In this document: piece after piece, positions 17,951 through 26,300 of the stretch
How positions within the stretch are numbered: position 1 is the first letter of the stretch
Layout: the number at the start of each line of letters is the position of its first letter
Assembly: GCA_041941305.1 (NCBI GenBank)
Contig: JBGTQJ010000007.1
Span: forward strand, 186,001-250,000
Length of the DNA stretch: 64,000 bases
Origin: JANSWP01 sp041941305
GTDB taxonomy: Bacteria > Bacteroidota > Bacteroidia > Chitinophagales > Saprospiraceae
Direction of reading: 5' to 3'
Made by a program: the position numbers and the translations under genes
The notes under the pieces: generated by a model
Databases searched by the model: none
What the model was told of the DNA's origin: nothing
The model's input: the letters and a program-made list of their open reading frames with translations, nothing else

Positions 17951-17980
17951 TTGCAGAATTAAAAATGTCCATTAATTTTG
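17951..17980 (+). promoter_or_regulatory. Putative promoter for the S9 peptidase gene
   Basis: TTGC at 17951-17954 and TAATTTTG at 17973-17980 are 18 bp apart, fitting the phylum's -33/-7 pattern. It predicts a leader of about 100 nt that contains the long inverted repeat at 18003-18070. Confidence 0.4.
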
Positions 17981-18002
17981 CGCGCTCCTAAAATGTGTTC
18001 AG

Positions 18003-18070
18003 GTGTTTATGTGTTAGAGTGTTCATGTGAATCGTTTTGAATGCACATGAATACATTAACACTCAAACAC
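18003..18070 (+). repeat. 27-bp imperfect inverted repeat in the S9 peptidase leader
   Basis: The arm at 18003-18029 (gtgtttatgtgtta...gttcatgtg) pairs with 18044-18070 with four mismatches over 27 bp around a 14-nt loop. It ends 17 bp before the preferred ATG, so the stem could affect translation. It may also be a copy of a dispersed repeat. Confidence 0.6.
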
Positions 18071-18087
18071 AAACTAAGATTATCACC

Positions 18088-20073
18088 ATGAACTGGAAAT
18101 TTATTTTTACCTCCCTGCTCTTGCTCACTTTTTTTTCAGGAATCGCTCAGGAGGACATCAATCTAATCGCAAGAGATTTATTATTCCACGATAAAGAGAT
18201 CGGGAAAATTGAAGTATCGAAGGATGGCAAGCATATTTTTTATCAAAAGCCATCTGTATCAGATAAATTGTTTTATAGAACAACCAAAAGTCCTGTCCAC
18301 GAGAAGGAAGTCAAATTTTCGGGCAACATTCAAAGTTGGGAAAGTACTTTTAATGGAAATTTGATTACAGTGATTGCAGAAGATACCATCGGGAAAGTGC
18401 TTTACACTTCTATGCGTACCCAACAGCCTAAGGATCTGACTCCATTTCCATTCAACAGCATAAAACTGGAACACCAAAGCGCCAAGTTTCTAAACAAAAT
18501 TGCCATTAATGTTGATGCCAAAGATCCAGCAAAAAATGGATATTATTTGCTAGACTTTAAAGATGGAAGAACCAAAAAACTAGGGCGTTTTGATCAATAC
18601 CGTCAAGTATGGTTTGACGATATGTTTCTGGCAGTCGCTGCTATGAAGTCGAATGACCTGGGTGGAAATACAATTTACCGAAAATCAGAAGGACAATGGT
18701 ATGAGGCAATTGCTTATCCCTGGGACGTGGGTATGTTTTTGGGAGGCTTGCAAAAAGTGATTTCTGTAAGCCATGATGGAAAAACCATTTATGCAACAGA
18801 CAATTTGGAGAAAGATAAAAACACCCTGGTTGCTATTGATTCAAAGACAGGCGAGAAGACTGAGTTGGCAAAAGATGAGCAGGCAGATATCCTTCCTTTT
18901 GCAGCCACTGTCAATCCACAAAATGGTCAGGTTGCAGCTGCAATTGCATTGTTTGCAGATGCCAATCGACATATTGTGGATGAATCCTATCAGGCAGATT
19001 TTGACTTTTTAAACAAGGAAATGGACAATACCGTTAGCTATGTAAATAGCAGTGCAGATGGCAGTTTGTGGCTAGTCAGAAAATTAGTTGGTGGACCCAA
19101 TTATTACTATTTATACAATCGCGAACAAAAGGAATTAACTGAATTATTCAATGATTATAGTCATGTTAAAAATTACGAACTCGCCACCAGGAAAGCCTGG
19201 ACAGTGAAAACGCGTGATGGTTTGGATTTGCCTGTTCACGTCTATCTACCTGCGGGTTTGGATCACGACAACAATGGGGTGCCAACTGTGCCATTGCCTA
19301 CTGTAATCTATGTACATGGAGGCCCCTGGGCAGGCATCGTACAATGGAATCAATGGTATCATACCCGCAACTTTCAATTGCTCGCCAATAGAGGTTATGC
19401 CGTCATCAATATGGAATTCAGGGGTTCTTCGGGTATGGGGAAAATGGTGACAGATGCTGGGGACTTGCAATGGGGGGAAGGCATGCACAATGATATTGTA
19501 GATGTCGCCAATTGGGCACTCGAAAACAGTATTGCTTATAAAGGCAAGCTCGGTATTTGGGGCTGGTCCTACGGAGGTTATGCCACCAATTATGCAATGG
19601 GTAAAGCTCCGGATTTATTTAAATGTGGTATTTCTATGTACGGCATTGCAGATCTCTACAAATTTTGCAAACTTGAATTTGCCAATAATCCACTGTGGAA
19701 GAACAGAGTTGGGGATTATCAGACTGAGCAGGGAAAAACATTGCTCCAGAGTTATTCTCCAACAACCTATATCGAAAATATTAAAAACCCTTTGCTGCTC
19801 ACGACAGGAAGCCTTGATCAAAGAGTGCCCAAGGAACACGTTGATGATTTCGCATCAAAACTTTCTGAGGCGGGCAAGGAGGTGATTTACTTCTACTATC
19901 CCGAGGAAGGTCACGATTATGTTGCGCCTGAGAGCTGGATTTCTTTTTGGGCAATAGCCGAACAATTCCTTCAAGATAATTTAGGCGGACGAGCACAGCC
20001 CCGAGAAGATGATATTGAGCAAGGAAACTTTAAAGTGATGTTTGGGGAAGAATACATTTCTAAGATTGAATAA
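18088..20073 (+). CDS. S9 family (prolyl oligopeptidase/DPP IV-like) secreted peptidase
   Basis: From the ATG at 18088 the protein has 661 residues and a clear signal peptide (FIFTSLLLLTFFSGIAQ). The ATG at 18037 would add 17 residues lacking that character, so I reject it. A beta-propeller (about 30-370) precedes the alpha/beta-hydrolase domain. The catalytic triad is Ser494 in GWSYGGY, Asp577 in GSLDQRVP and His609 in EGHDY. Such enzymes trim peptides in the periplasm or at the surface. The stop codon lies inside a perfect 70-bp palindrome. Confidence 0.92.
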   Translation: MNWKFIFTSLLLLTFFSGIAQEDINLIARDLLFHDKEIGKIEVSKDGKHIFYQKPSVSDKLFYRTTKSPVHEKEVKFSGNIQSWESTFNGNLITVIAEDTIGKVLYTSMRTQQPKDLTPFPFNSIKLEHQSAKFLNKIAINVDAKDPAKNGYYLLDFKDGRTKKLGRFDQYRQVWFDDMFLAVAAMKSNDLGGNTIYRKSEGQWYEAIAYPWDVGMFLGGLQKVISVSHDGKTIYATDNLEKDKNTLVAIDSKTGEKTELAKDEQADILPFAATVNPQNGQVAAAIALFADANRHIVDESYQADFDFLNKEMDNTVSYVNSSADGSLWLVRKLVGGPNYYYLYNREQKELTELFNDYSHVKNYELATRKAWTVKTRDGLDLPVHVYLPAGLDHDNNGVPTVPLPTVIYVHGGPWAGIVQWNQWYHTRNFQLLANRGYAVINMEFRGSSGMGKMVTDAGDLQWGEGMHNDIVDVANWALENSIAYKGKLGIWGWSYGGYATNYAMGKAPDLFKCGISMYGIADLYKFCKLEFANNPLWKNRVGDYQTEQGKTLLQSYSPTTYIENIKNPLLLTTGSLDQRVPKEHVDDFASKLSEAGKEVIYFYYPEEGHDYVAPESWISFWAIAEQFLQDNLGGRAQPREDDIEQGNFKVMFGEEYISKIE

Positions 20074-20131
20074 GGTTTAAACAGGCTGGATTTCGTACGA
20101 AATCCAGCCTGTTTAAACCTTATTCAATCTT
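20062..20131. repeat. Perfect 70-bp palindrome overlapping a stop codon
   Basis: The 35-bp left arm (20062-20096, ending in ggatttcgt) and the right arm (20097-20131, starting acgaaatcc) are exact reverse complements with no spacer. The left arm contains the last three codons and the TAA of the S9 peptidase gene. T-rich sequence follows at 20131-20140, so the RNA hairpin could terminate transcription. Confidence 0.95.
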
Positions 20132-20146
20132 GTTGTTTTTCAGGCT

Positions 20147-20154
20147 TACCTTTG
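20147..20154 (+). promoter_or_regulatory. Putative -7 box of the glycosyltransferase gene, 4 bp before the ATG
   Basis: TACCTTTG fits TAnnTTTG. As for gyrB, the predicted transcription start falls at the ATG, so the mRNA could be leaderless. The -33 box is poor. Confidence 0.35.
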
Positions 20155-20158
20155 CTCC

Positions 20159-21424
20159 ATGTTTGGAGAGCATTTTTTACAAACCGATTTCCAATTTTAC
20201 TACCTAATCATTTCGGTTGGACTTTCCTTTGTTTATCTCTTTATCATCTCCCTTTATTTAATTGGCTGGAAAAAAACACCTATCTGGGAAATTCCAAAAG
20301 ATTTTGAGCCTAACACCTTTGTTTCCATTCTCATTCCTGCTAGAAATGAAGCTGAAAATATCCTGAATTGTCTAAACTCCATTCTTAATCAAAATTACCC
20401 CAAAACATATTTTGAAATTATCGTAATTGATGATTTCTCAGATGATGAAACAGTAGAGATAGTTGAGAATTATATAAAGAACCTCCCAACTGGGACCTCC
20501 AAAGCTGTGGGCAGAGGTTCCCTTTTTCCCAAAGGGACTCCTTCGGAGAGGGTCAGAGGTGCGGGCAGTGAAATCAAGATAATCAGACTAGCTGATCACA
20601 TTCAGGAATCTCAAACCCAATCATTTAAGAAAAAAGCCATCGAGATTGGTATTCAGCAATCGAAAGGAGATTTAATTGTTACTACTGATGCAGATTGTTT
20701 TGCACAAAAAAGTTGGCTTTCCCTTTTGGTTTCTTTTTATGAAAAACAAAATCTAAAATTCATTGCAGCCCCAGTAAACTTTCACCATGAAAAAAACCTT
20801 CTGGAACGTTTTCAATCACTAGACTTTAGTGGGATGATGTGTGTCACTGCTGCAGGCATTCAATTAAGCTTGGGCAATATGTGCAATGGCGCCAATTTGG
20901 CTTATGAAAAAAATGCTTTCTATAATGTCAAAGGATTTGAGGGTGTCGACCACATTGCTTCTGGCGATGATATGCTTTTGATGCAGAAGATTGCGGCAAA
21001 GTATCCAGGCAAAATAGGATTTTTGAAAAATCAGGAAGCTACTGTTTTGACAAATGCTAAACCAACAATTTCAACATTTCTCTCTCAACGCATTCGATGG
21101 GCATCGAAGTCAACGAGTTATAAAGAATGGCGTATTACATTTATCCTTAGTTTAGTGTTTTTCTTTTGCTTAAATATTTTTATCAGCCTGCTATTAATTC
21201 CTTTTTGGGGGCTCTTCGCCTTTTTTGTTTTTGCTTGGCAGTTTTTCCTAAAAACTATTGTAGATTACATCTTCCTGGGAACCATGACTCGATTTTTTAA
21301 CCGAAAAGATCTAATGCTTTCCTATTTCCAAAGTCAGTTTTTACATATAGCTTATATTGTCATTGTAGGCATTTTGGGCAATTTGGTAAAAAAGTATGAA
21401 TGGAAAGGACGGAAAGTTCACTAA
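20159..21424 (+). CDS. Membrane glycosyltransferase, family 2
   Basis: The 421-residue protein has an N-terminal membrane helix (about 10-35) and a GT-A domain: VSILIPARNEAENI, IIVIDDFSDDET, the DxD-like TTDADCF, the GDDMLLMQK segment and the processive-type QRIRWASK. Two or three C-terminal membrane helices follow (about 325-405). The layout is that of glycan-polymerising or lipid-linked GT2 enzymes acting at the inner membrane; the substrate is unknown. About 27 residues starting near residue 111 (TGTSKAVGRG...VRGAGS) interrupt the first Rossmann half and look like a translated repeat insertion. The gene is followed closely by a Rof-like gene. Confidence 0.88.
   Translation: MFGEHFLQTDFQFYYLIISVGLSFVYLFIISLYLIGWKKTPIWEIPKDFEPNTFVSILIPARNEAENILNCLNSILNQNYPKTYFEIIVIDDFSDDETVEIVENYIKNLPTGTSKAVGRGSLFPKGTPSERVRGAGSEIKIIRLADHIQESQTQSFKKKAIEIGIQQSKGDLIVTTDADCFAQKSWLSLLVSFYEKQNLKFIAAPVNFHHEKNLLERFQSLDFSGMMCVTAAGIQLSLGNMCNGANLAYEKNAFYNVKGFEGVDHIASGDDMLLMQKIAAKYPGKIGFLKNQEATVLTNAKPTISTFLSQRIRWASKSTSYKEWRITFILSLVFFFCLNIFISLLLIPFWGLFAFFVFAWQFFLKTIVDYIFLGTMTRFFNRKDLMLSYFQSQFLHIAYIVIVGILGNLVKKYEWKGRKVH
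20489..20569. repeat. In-frame repeat-like insertion inside the glycosyltransferase gene
   Basis: This roughly 81-bp segment is richer in GC than its surroundings and contains tight hairpins (ctccttcggag, ccctttttcccaaaggg). It encodes a Gly/Ser/Arg/Pro-rich stretch between two otherwise contiguous conserved segments of the GT2 fold (VENYIKNLP and EIKIIRLADH). The length keeps the frame. Confidence 0.55.
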
Positions 21425-21431
21425 CGCTATA

Positions 21432-21677
21432 ATGAAAAAATATAAACCCATCAGTTGTGATTTTTATGATGAATTGGAATTGCTCGCAATGAGGAAAACG
21501 CCTTGCCAAATTCTATTCAGGAAAGATGCTCAGGGGGAATTGCAAACCATTCAGGGTACCATCAATGACCTTTACACCCGCAATAAAGAAGAATTTTTAC
21601 TTTTGTCCGATTCAACCGAAATACGACTGGATCAACTAGTCAGCGTGAATGGGAAAGCGTTAAAGAATTATTGCTAA
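21432..21677 (+). CDS. Rof (YaeO)-like Rho-binding antiterminator
   Basis: The 81-residue protein begins KKYKPISCDFYDELELLAM, the hallmark of the Rof family (typically YxPIxCxxYDxLE), followed by a small beta-barrel ending in EIRLDQLVSVNGK. In E. coli Rof binds Rho and reduces termination. The start at 21432 is chosen because the upstream ATG (21396) overlaps the glycosyltransferase gene and adds no conserved residues. The function in Bacteroidota has not been shown, as far as I know. Confidence 0.75.
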   Translation: MKKYKPISCDFYDELELLAMRKTPCQILFRKDAQGELQTIQGTINDLYTRNKEEFLLLSDSTEIRLDQLVSVNGKALKNYC

Positions 21678-21701
21678 TCTAAATCATCCAAGTCTAAATA
21701 A

Positions 21702-22196
21702 ATGTCCAATCTAAAAGCTTTAATGAATCAAATTCCTCAAATCGGAAAAGTAGAATGGATTAGCATTCGCCCAGAAAAATGGGCTGTAGTCCAGGAGGTT
21801 GAGGAAGTGGCAGTAAATACAGAAACTGGCTTGATTGGAGATCATTACAGTGGTCGGAGTGGCAAACGACAGGTCACTTTGATTCAAGCTGAGCACCTGG
21901 AAGTAATTGGAAAAATATTGAGCAAAGAAAAAATAGACCCCGCTTTGACAAGGCGAAATATTGTCGTTTCAGGAATTAATCTATTGGCATTTAAGGAAAA
22001 ACAATTTCAGATAGGTGAAGTAATCCTTGAAATGACAGGACATTGTCACCCTTGTTCGAGAATGGAAGAAAATCTGGGGGCTGGAGGCTATAACGCGATG
22101 CGAGGACATGGTGGAATAACTGCAAAGGTGATTCAGGGAGGAAAGATCCAAAAAGACGACCTGGTTAAACTTATTAGCGAAAATACAAACAAATAG
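21702..22196 (+). CDS. MOSC-domain protein
   Basis: The 164-residue protein is essentially one MOSC domain: TGLIGDHYSGRSGKRQVTLI, then RRNIVVSGINL and the cysteine-bearing GHCHPCSRMEENLG. MOSC proteins carry a sulfur or molybdenum-cofactor linked chemistry; the cysteine in the last motif is the usual active residue. Small stand-alone members include YiiM, which reduces N-hydroxylated compounds. The cofactor partner cannot be told from the context. It sits 24 bp after the Rof-like gene and directly before the ATP-grasp gene, probably in the same operon. Confidence 0.85.
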   Translation: MSNLKALMNQIPQIGKVEWISIRPEKWAVVQEVEEVAVNTETGLIGDHYSGRSGKRQVTLIQAEHLEVIGKILSKEKIDPALTRRNIVVSGINLLAFKEKQFQIGEVILEMTGHCHPCSRMEENLGAGGYNAMRGHGGITAKVIQGGKIQKDDLVKLISENTNK

Positions 22197-22198
22197 CA

Positions 22199-23233
22199 AT
22201 CAAAAATTCTACTTTTTTTATCAAACTTTTCAACTGGGAATATTGGCCAATGGGCATTACAAATATCCCTGTTGTACTCATCTATTTGTGGTTCGCAATT
22301 CGCGCAAGAGATCCTTTCTTTTTTAGTGCAGTCAATCCAACTATTGAAACCGGTGGTTTATTCGGAGAATCAAAAATCAATATTCTAAATCAAATCCCAA
22401 AAGAAGTACTGCCAATCACCATCTTCATTGAAAAAGGCACTGAATTTCATGAAGTTGTATCAAAAATTGAATCCGCAAATTTATCCTATCCTATTATTGC
22501 CAAACCAGATGTAGGAGAAAGGGGTACTTTAGTTTCCAAAATCAAAAACGAGGGAGCATTAAAAGCTTATTGGAGTCAAAACAAACTCAATTTCATCATT
22601 CAGGAATTTATTGATTTACCCTTGGAATGGGCTGTGATGAATCACCGAATACCCGATACCAAAACTGGGAAAGTCACTTCAATATGCGTCAAAGAACCAC
22701 TGAAGGTCAAAGGAGATGGTCAATCTTCGATTCGGGAATTGATGTCGTCTTATCCAAGAGCAAAATTACAATTGGAAAGATTTGAAAAAGAGTTTCCCGA
22801 GACTTTAGAGAAGATGCCGGAAGAAGGAGAAGAAGTAATTTTAGAACCCATTGGTAATCATTGCCGAGGTACTATGTTTTTGAATGGAAATCACCTCATA
22901 GATGAGGAATTGACAGCTGTTTTTAATAACATAGCCTTCCAAATGGAGCATATTTACTATGGACGTTTTGATATGAAATGTTCCTCTGTCGAGGCGGTAA
23001 AAAGAGGGGAGTTTAAGGTGATGGAATACAACGGCATTGCAGCTGAGCCTGCTCACATTTATGACCCTTCCTATCCTTTGTTCAAAAAATACAGAGATAT
23101 TTATCTTCATTGGAAGATCATTTATCAGATATATAAAATCCAAAAAAGAAAAGGGGTGAAAACCATTACCTTTAAAGAAACCCATCAAAGTTTCAAGGCA
23201 TATCGAAAATACATGGCGGAAATAGAAAACTAA
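22199..23233 (+). CDS. ATP-grasp (D-Ala-D-Ala ligase-like) membrane-associated protein, apparent non-AUG start
   Basis: The first ATG (22250) gives 327 residues beginning MGITNIPVV. The reading continues upstream without a stop and encodes FFIKLFNWEYWP, which matches the beginning of this family as I remember it (NWEYWP, then two short hydrophobic stretches and NPxIExGGxxGESK). The best start is therefore ATC at 22199, three bases after the MOSC stop, or a miscalled ATG there. The ATP-grasp core includes AKPDVGERG, IIQEFI, EPLKVKGDGQSS, DMKCSS and the metal-binding MEYNGIAAEP. The protein joins a carboxylate to an amine or similar acceptor; the substrate is unknown. Confidence 0.78.
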   Translation: MKNSTFFIKLFNWEYWPMGITNIPVVLIYLWFAIRARDPFFFSAVNPTIETGGLFGESKINILNQIPKEVLPITIFIEKGTEFHEVVSKIESANLSYPIIAKPDVGERGTLVSKIKNEGALKAYWSQNKLNFIIQEFIDLPLEWAVMNHRIPDTKTGKVTSICVKEPLKVKGDGQSSIRELMSSYPRAKLQLERFEKEFPETLEKMPEEGEEVILEPIGNHCRGTMFLNGNHLIDEELTAVFNNIAFQMEHIYYGRFDMKCSSVEAVKRGEFKVMEYNGIAAEPAHIYDPSYPLFKKYRDIYLHWKIIYQIYKIQKRKGVKTITFKETHQSFKAYRKYMAEIEN

Positions 23234-23358
23234 ATGGCCATTGGATGGTCTTTTCAAGGCATTCGCATTTTCTTCCTTAACTTTACTCACCAATTATTCA
23301 ACTAGTGCCCTAATCCACCATCTGAAGACAAAATTATTTTAAAACAGAACTCCCAATC

Positions 23359-26300
23359 ATGAAAACGCGATTGTTTTACTTGTTCTTCATTGGATGCTTC
23401 TTACCCATATTTCAATATGCCCAACCTTGTGGAATCACAGTAAATGCAGGCGATGATTTAGCAGTTTGTTTCCCCGGAGGTCCCATTCAACTCAATGGCA
23501 GTGTAGGAGGCAATGTTTTGACTTATAGTTGGAGCCCGGCAATTGGCTTAAGCGATCCTAATATTTTGAATCCAATCGCAACTGTTACCTCAACGACGAC
23601 TTACACCCTAACTGCAGGAACATTCAACCCTTCCGTCAATTTAATCACCAATGGCAATTTTGAGTCCGGGAATGTAGGTTTTACAACGGATTATACCTAT
23701 AGTCCAAATGATCTTTGGCCGGAAGGGACTTATGCCACATTGACAAATCCGAATAGCGCCCATCCCAATTTTTCCCCATGCGGAGACCACACTACCGGAA
23801 GTGGTACCATGATGGTGGTCAATGGAGCAGCAAACCTTCAAGATGTTTGGTGTCAAACTGTGGCTGTTACGCCAAATACCAATTATGCGTTTTCTGCCTG
23901 GGTAGCCTCAGTAAACCCCTCTTCTCCCGCTCAATTGCAATTTTCTATCAACGGCATGTTGATCGGCAATGTTTTCAACGCAAGCCCAAATACCTGTGTT
24001 TGGCAGGAATTCTTCGCAACCTGGAATTCAGGTGGTGCATCGTCTGCCCTGATTTGTATTGTCAATCAAAACACAGCTGCCAGCGGCAATGATTTTGCAT
24101 TGGATGACATTGGATTCAGTCCATTATGCGAAGAAACAGACGATGTGACCATTGAAGTGGTACAGATTTTTGCAGTTGCCAATCCGGTGGTCTTTATTGA
24201 TTGCAATGAGAATGGGGGAGCTGGCTTGCAATTGGACGGTACTGGCTCTTCTACAGGAACCAATATTACTTACAATTGGACGACCTTTGATGGCAACATC
24301 CTATCTGGCGGAAATACATTGACTCCAACAGTAAATGCACCAGGAACCTATACCCTGGATGTTACCTTTAATGACGGATTCACTAATTGTAGCCAACAAG
24401 CCATCGTACAAGTAGTGGAAGACCCAAACATTCCTTTTGCCAATGCTGCCTCTCCTTTCAATATAGATTGCAACAATCTGACAGTCACCGTTTTGGGTAC
24501 AGGATCTTCAGAAGGCACAGAATACATTTATAACTGGACGGCCACAAATGGAGGCAATATTTTGACAGGCGAAACAACCCTAACGCCTATTGTAGATGCA
24601 GCTGGCACCTATACTATTTTAGTCACTAACACAGACAATGGATGTACTGCCGAAGCTTCAGTCACAATCGTGGAAGATACACAAGAGCCAGATGCTCAAG
24701 CCAATAATCCGGGAAATCTGGATTGTTTGAACACCACTTTAATCGTTGATGGTTTTGGTTCAAGTGAAGGTACCGAATATGATTATCAATGGAGTACAAA
24801 CGATGGCAACATTCTCAATGGAGAAACATCCTTAGAACCTGAAATTGACCAGCCAGGGACTTATACCATTTTAGTCACCAATACAGATAATGGCTGCACA
24901 GCCGAAGCTCAAACAACCATTGATGAAGATACTGCTCCACCAGACGTTTGCATCTCAAATCCCGAAGAGTTGACTTGTATACTTTCTGAAATCATGCTGG
25001 ATGGTACCTGTTCAAACAATTTTGGAAACTTCACTTATCAATGGACAACTTCTAATGGGAATATTGTAAGTGATGAAAACACCCTGGAGCCTACTGTAAA
25101 TGCTTCTGGCACCTATACTTTGACCATTACAAATGAAGGCAATGGTTGCACGGAAGAATCCCCTATTGAAGTAACAGAAAATGTAGATGAACCAGTAGTA
25201 GATATTGAAATTCCAGAGGTTTTGAGTTGTACGGTGACAAACGTGGTTTTGGATGGAACCAACTCCAGCAATGCCAACAATTTTACCTTTCAATGGAATT
25301 CCTCAGATGGCAATATTGTAAGTGGAGAAAATACTTTGGAGCCTACAGTCAATGCGGCAGGAAATTATACTTTGACCATCACAAATCAGGATAATGGCTG
25401 TACTGCTGAAGAATCTACTGAAGTAATGGGTGATGCGGACTTACCAATTGCAGATGCGGGAACTCCCATAAACCTGGACTGTTTGACTTTAAATATTGAA
25501 TTGGATGGTGAAAACTCCAGTCAGGGTAATAATTTCACATATCAATGGACTACCTCTGATGGAAATATTGTAAATGGGGAACAGACATTGAGTCCAGAAG
25601 TAAATGCAGGAGGGACTTATTTTTTAGTTGTCACCAATACCAATAATGATTGTACCGCAACTTCTGCCGTAACCATTCCCCAGGACATGGATCTGCCTAT
25701 TGCTGATGCTGGTGATTCCTCTATCATCAATTGTCTGAATTTGACAGAAATCCTCAACGGTGAAAACTCCAGCCAGGGAAATGAGTTCTCATACAATTGG
25801 ACAACTAATGATGGAAATATTGTAAATGGGCAAAATACTTTGAGTCCTGAAGTTGATTCAGGAGGAACTTATGTTTTAACCATCACAAACCAAAACAATA
25901 ATTGTGTTTCAGAAGATACAGTCGTCATTGGTCAAAATTTGGATATGCCGCTCGCTGATGCTGGAAACCCAGCTGAATTAAATTGTTTGACGGATACTTT
26001 ATTGCTCAGCGGCAGTAATTCTTCAATTGGTAATGAAATTTCATATGAATGGTCTACCGCTGATGGCAATATTCTCTCGGGAAATGATTCTTTGATTGTG
26101 GAAATTGATGCGCCAGGAACTTACCAGTTGGTTGTGTTGAATACTTTAAATGGTTGTGTTGACACCTCAGAAGTCAGTATTTCTCAAGATATCCAGGTTC
26201 CAATTGCAGATGCTGGACAAACTTTCCAGTTGGATTGTAATATGCCGGTGGGGGTTTTGGATGGTGAAAGTTCCAGTCAGGGTATTGAATTTGAATACAT

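Noticed and set aside
20062..20131. A dif/XerC recombination site or replication terminus
   Set aside because: The sequence shows no XerC/XerD core (about 11+6+11 bp), and a perfect palindrome does not match dif.
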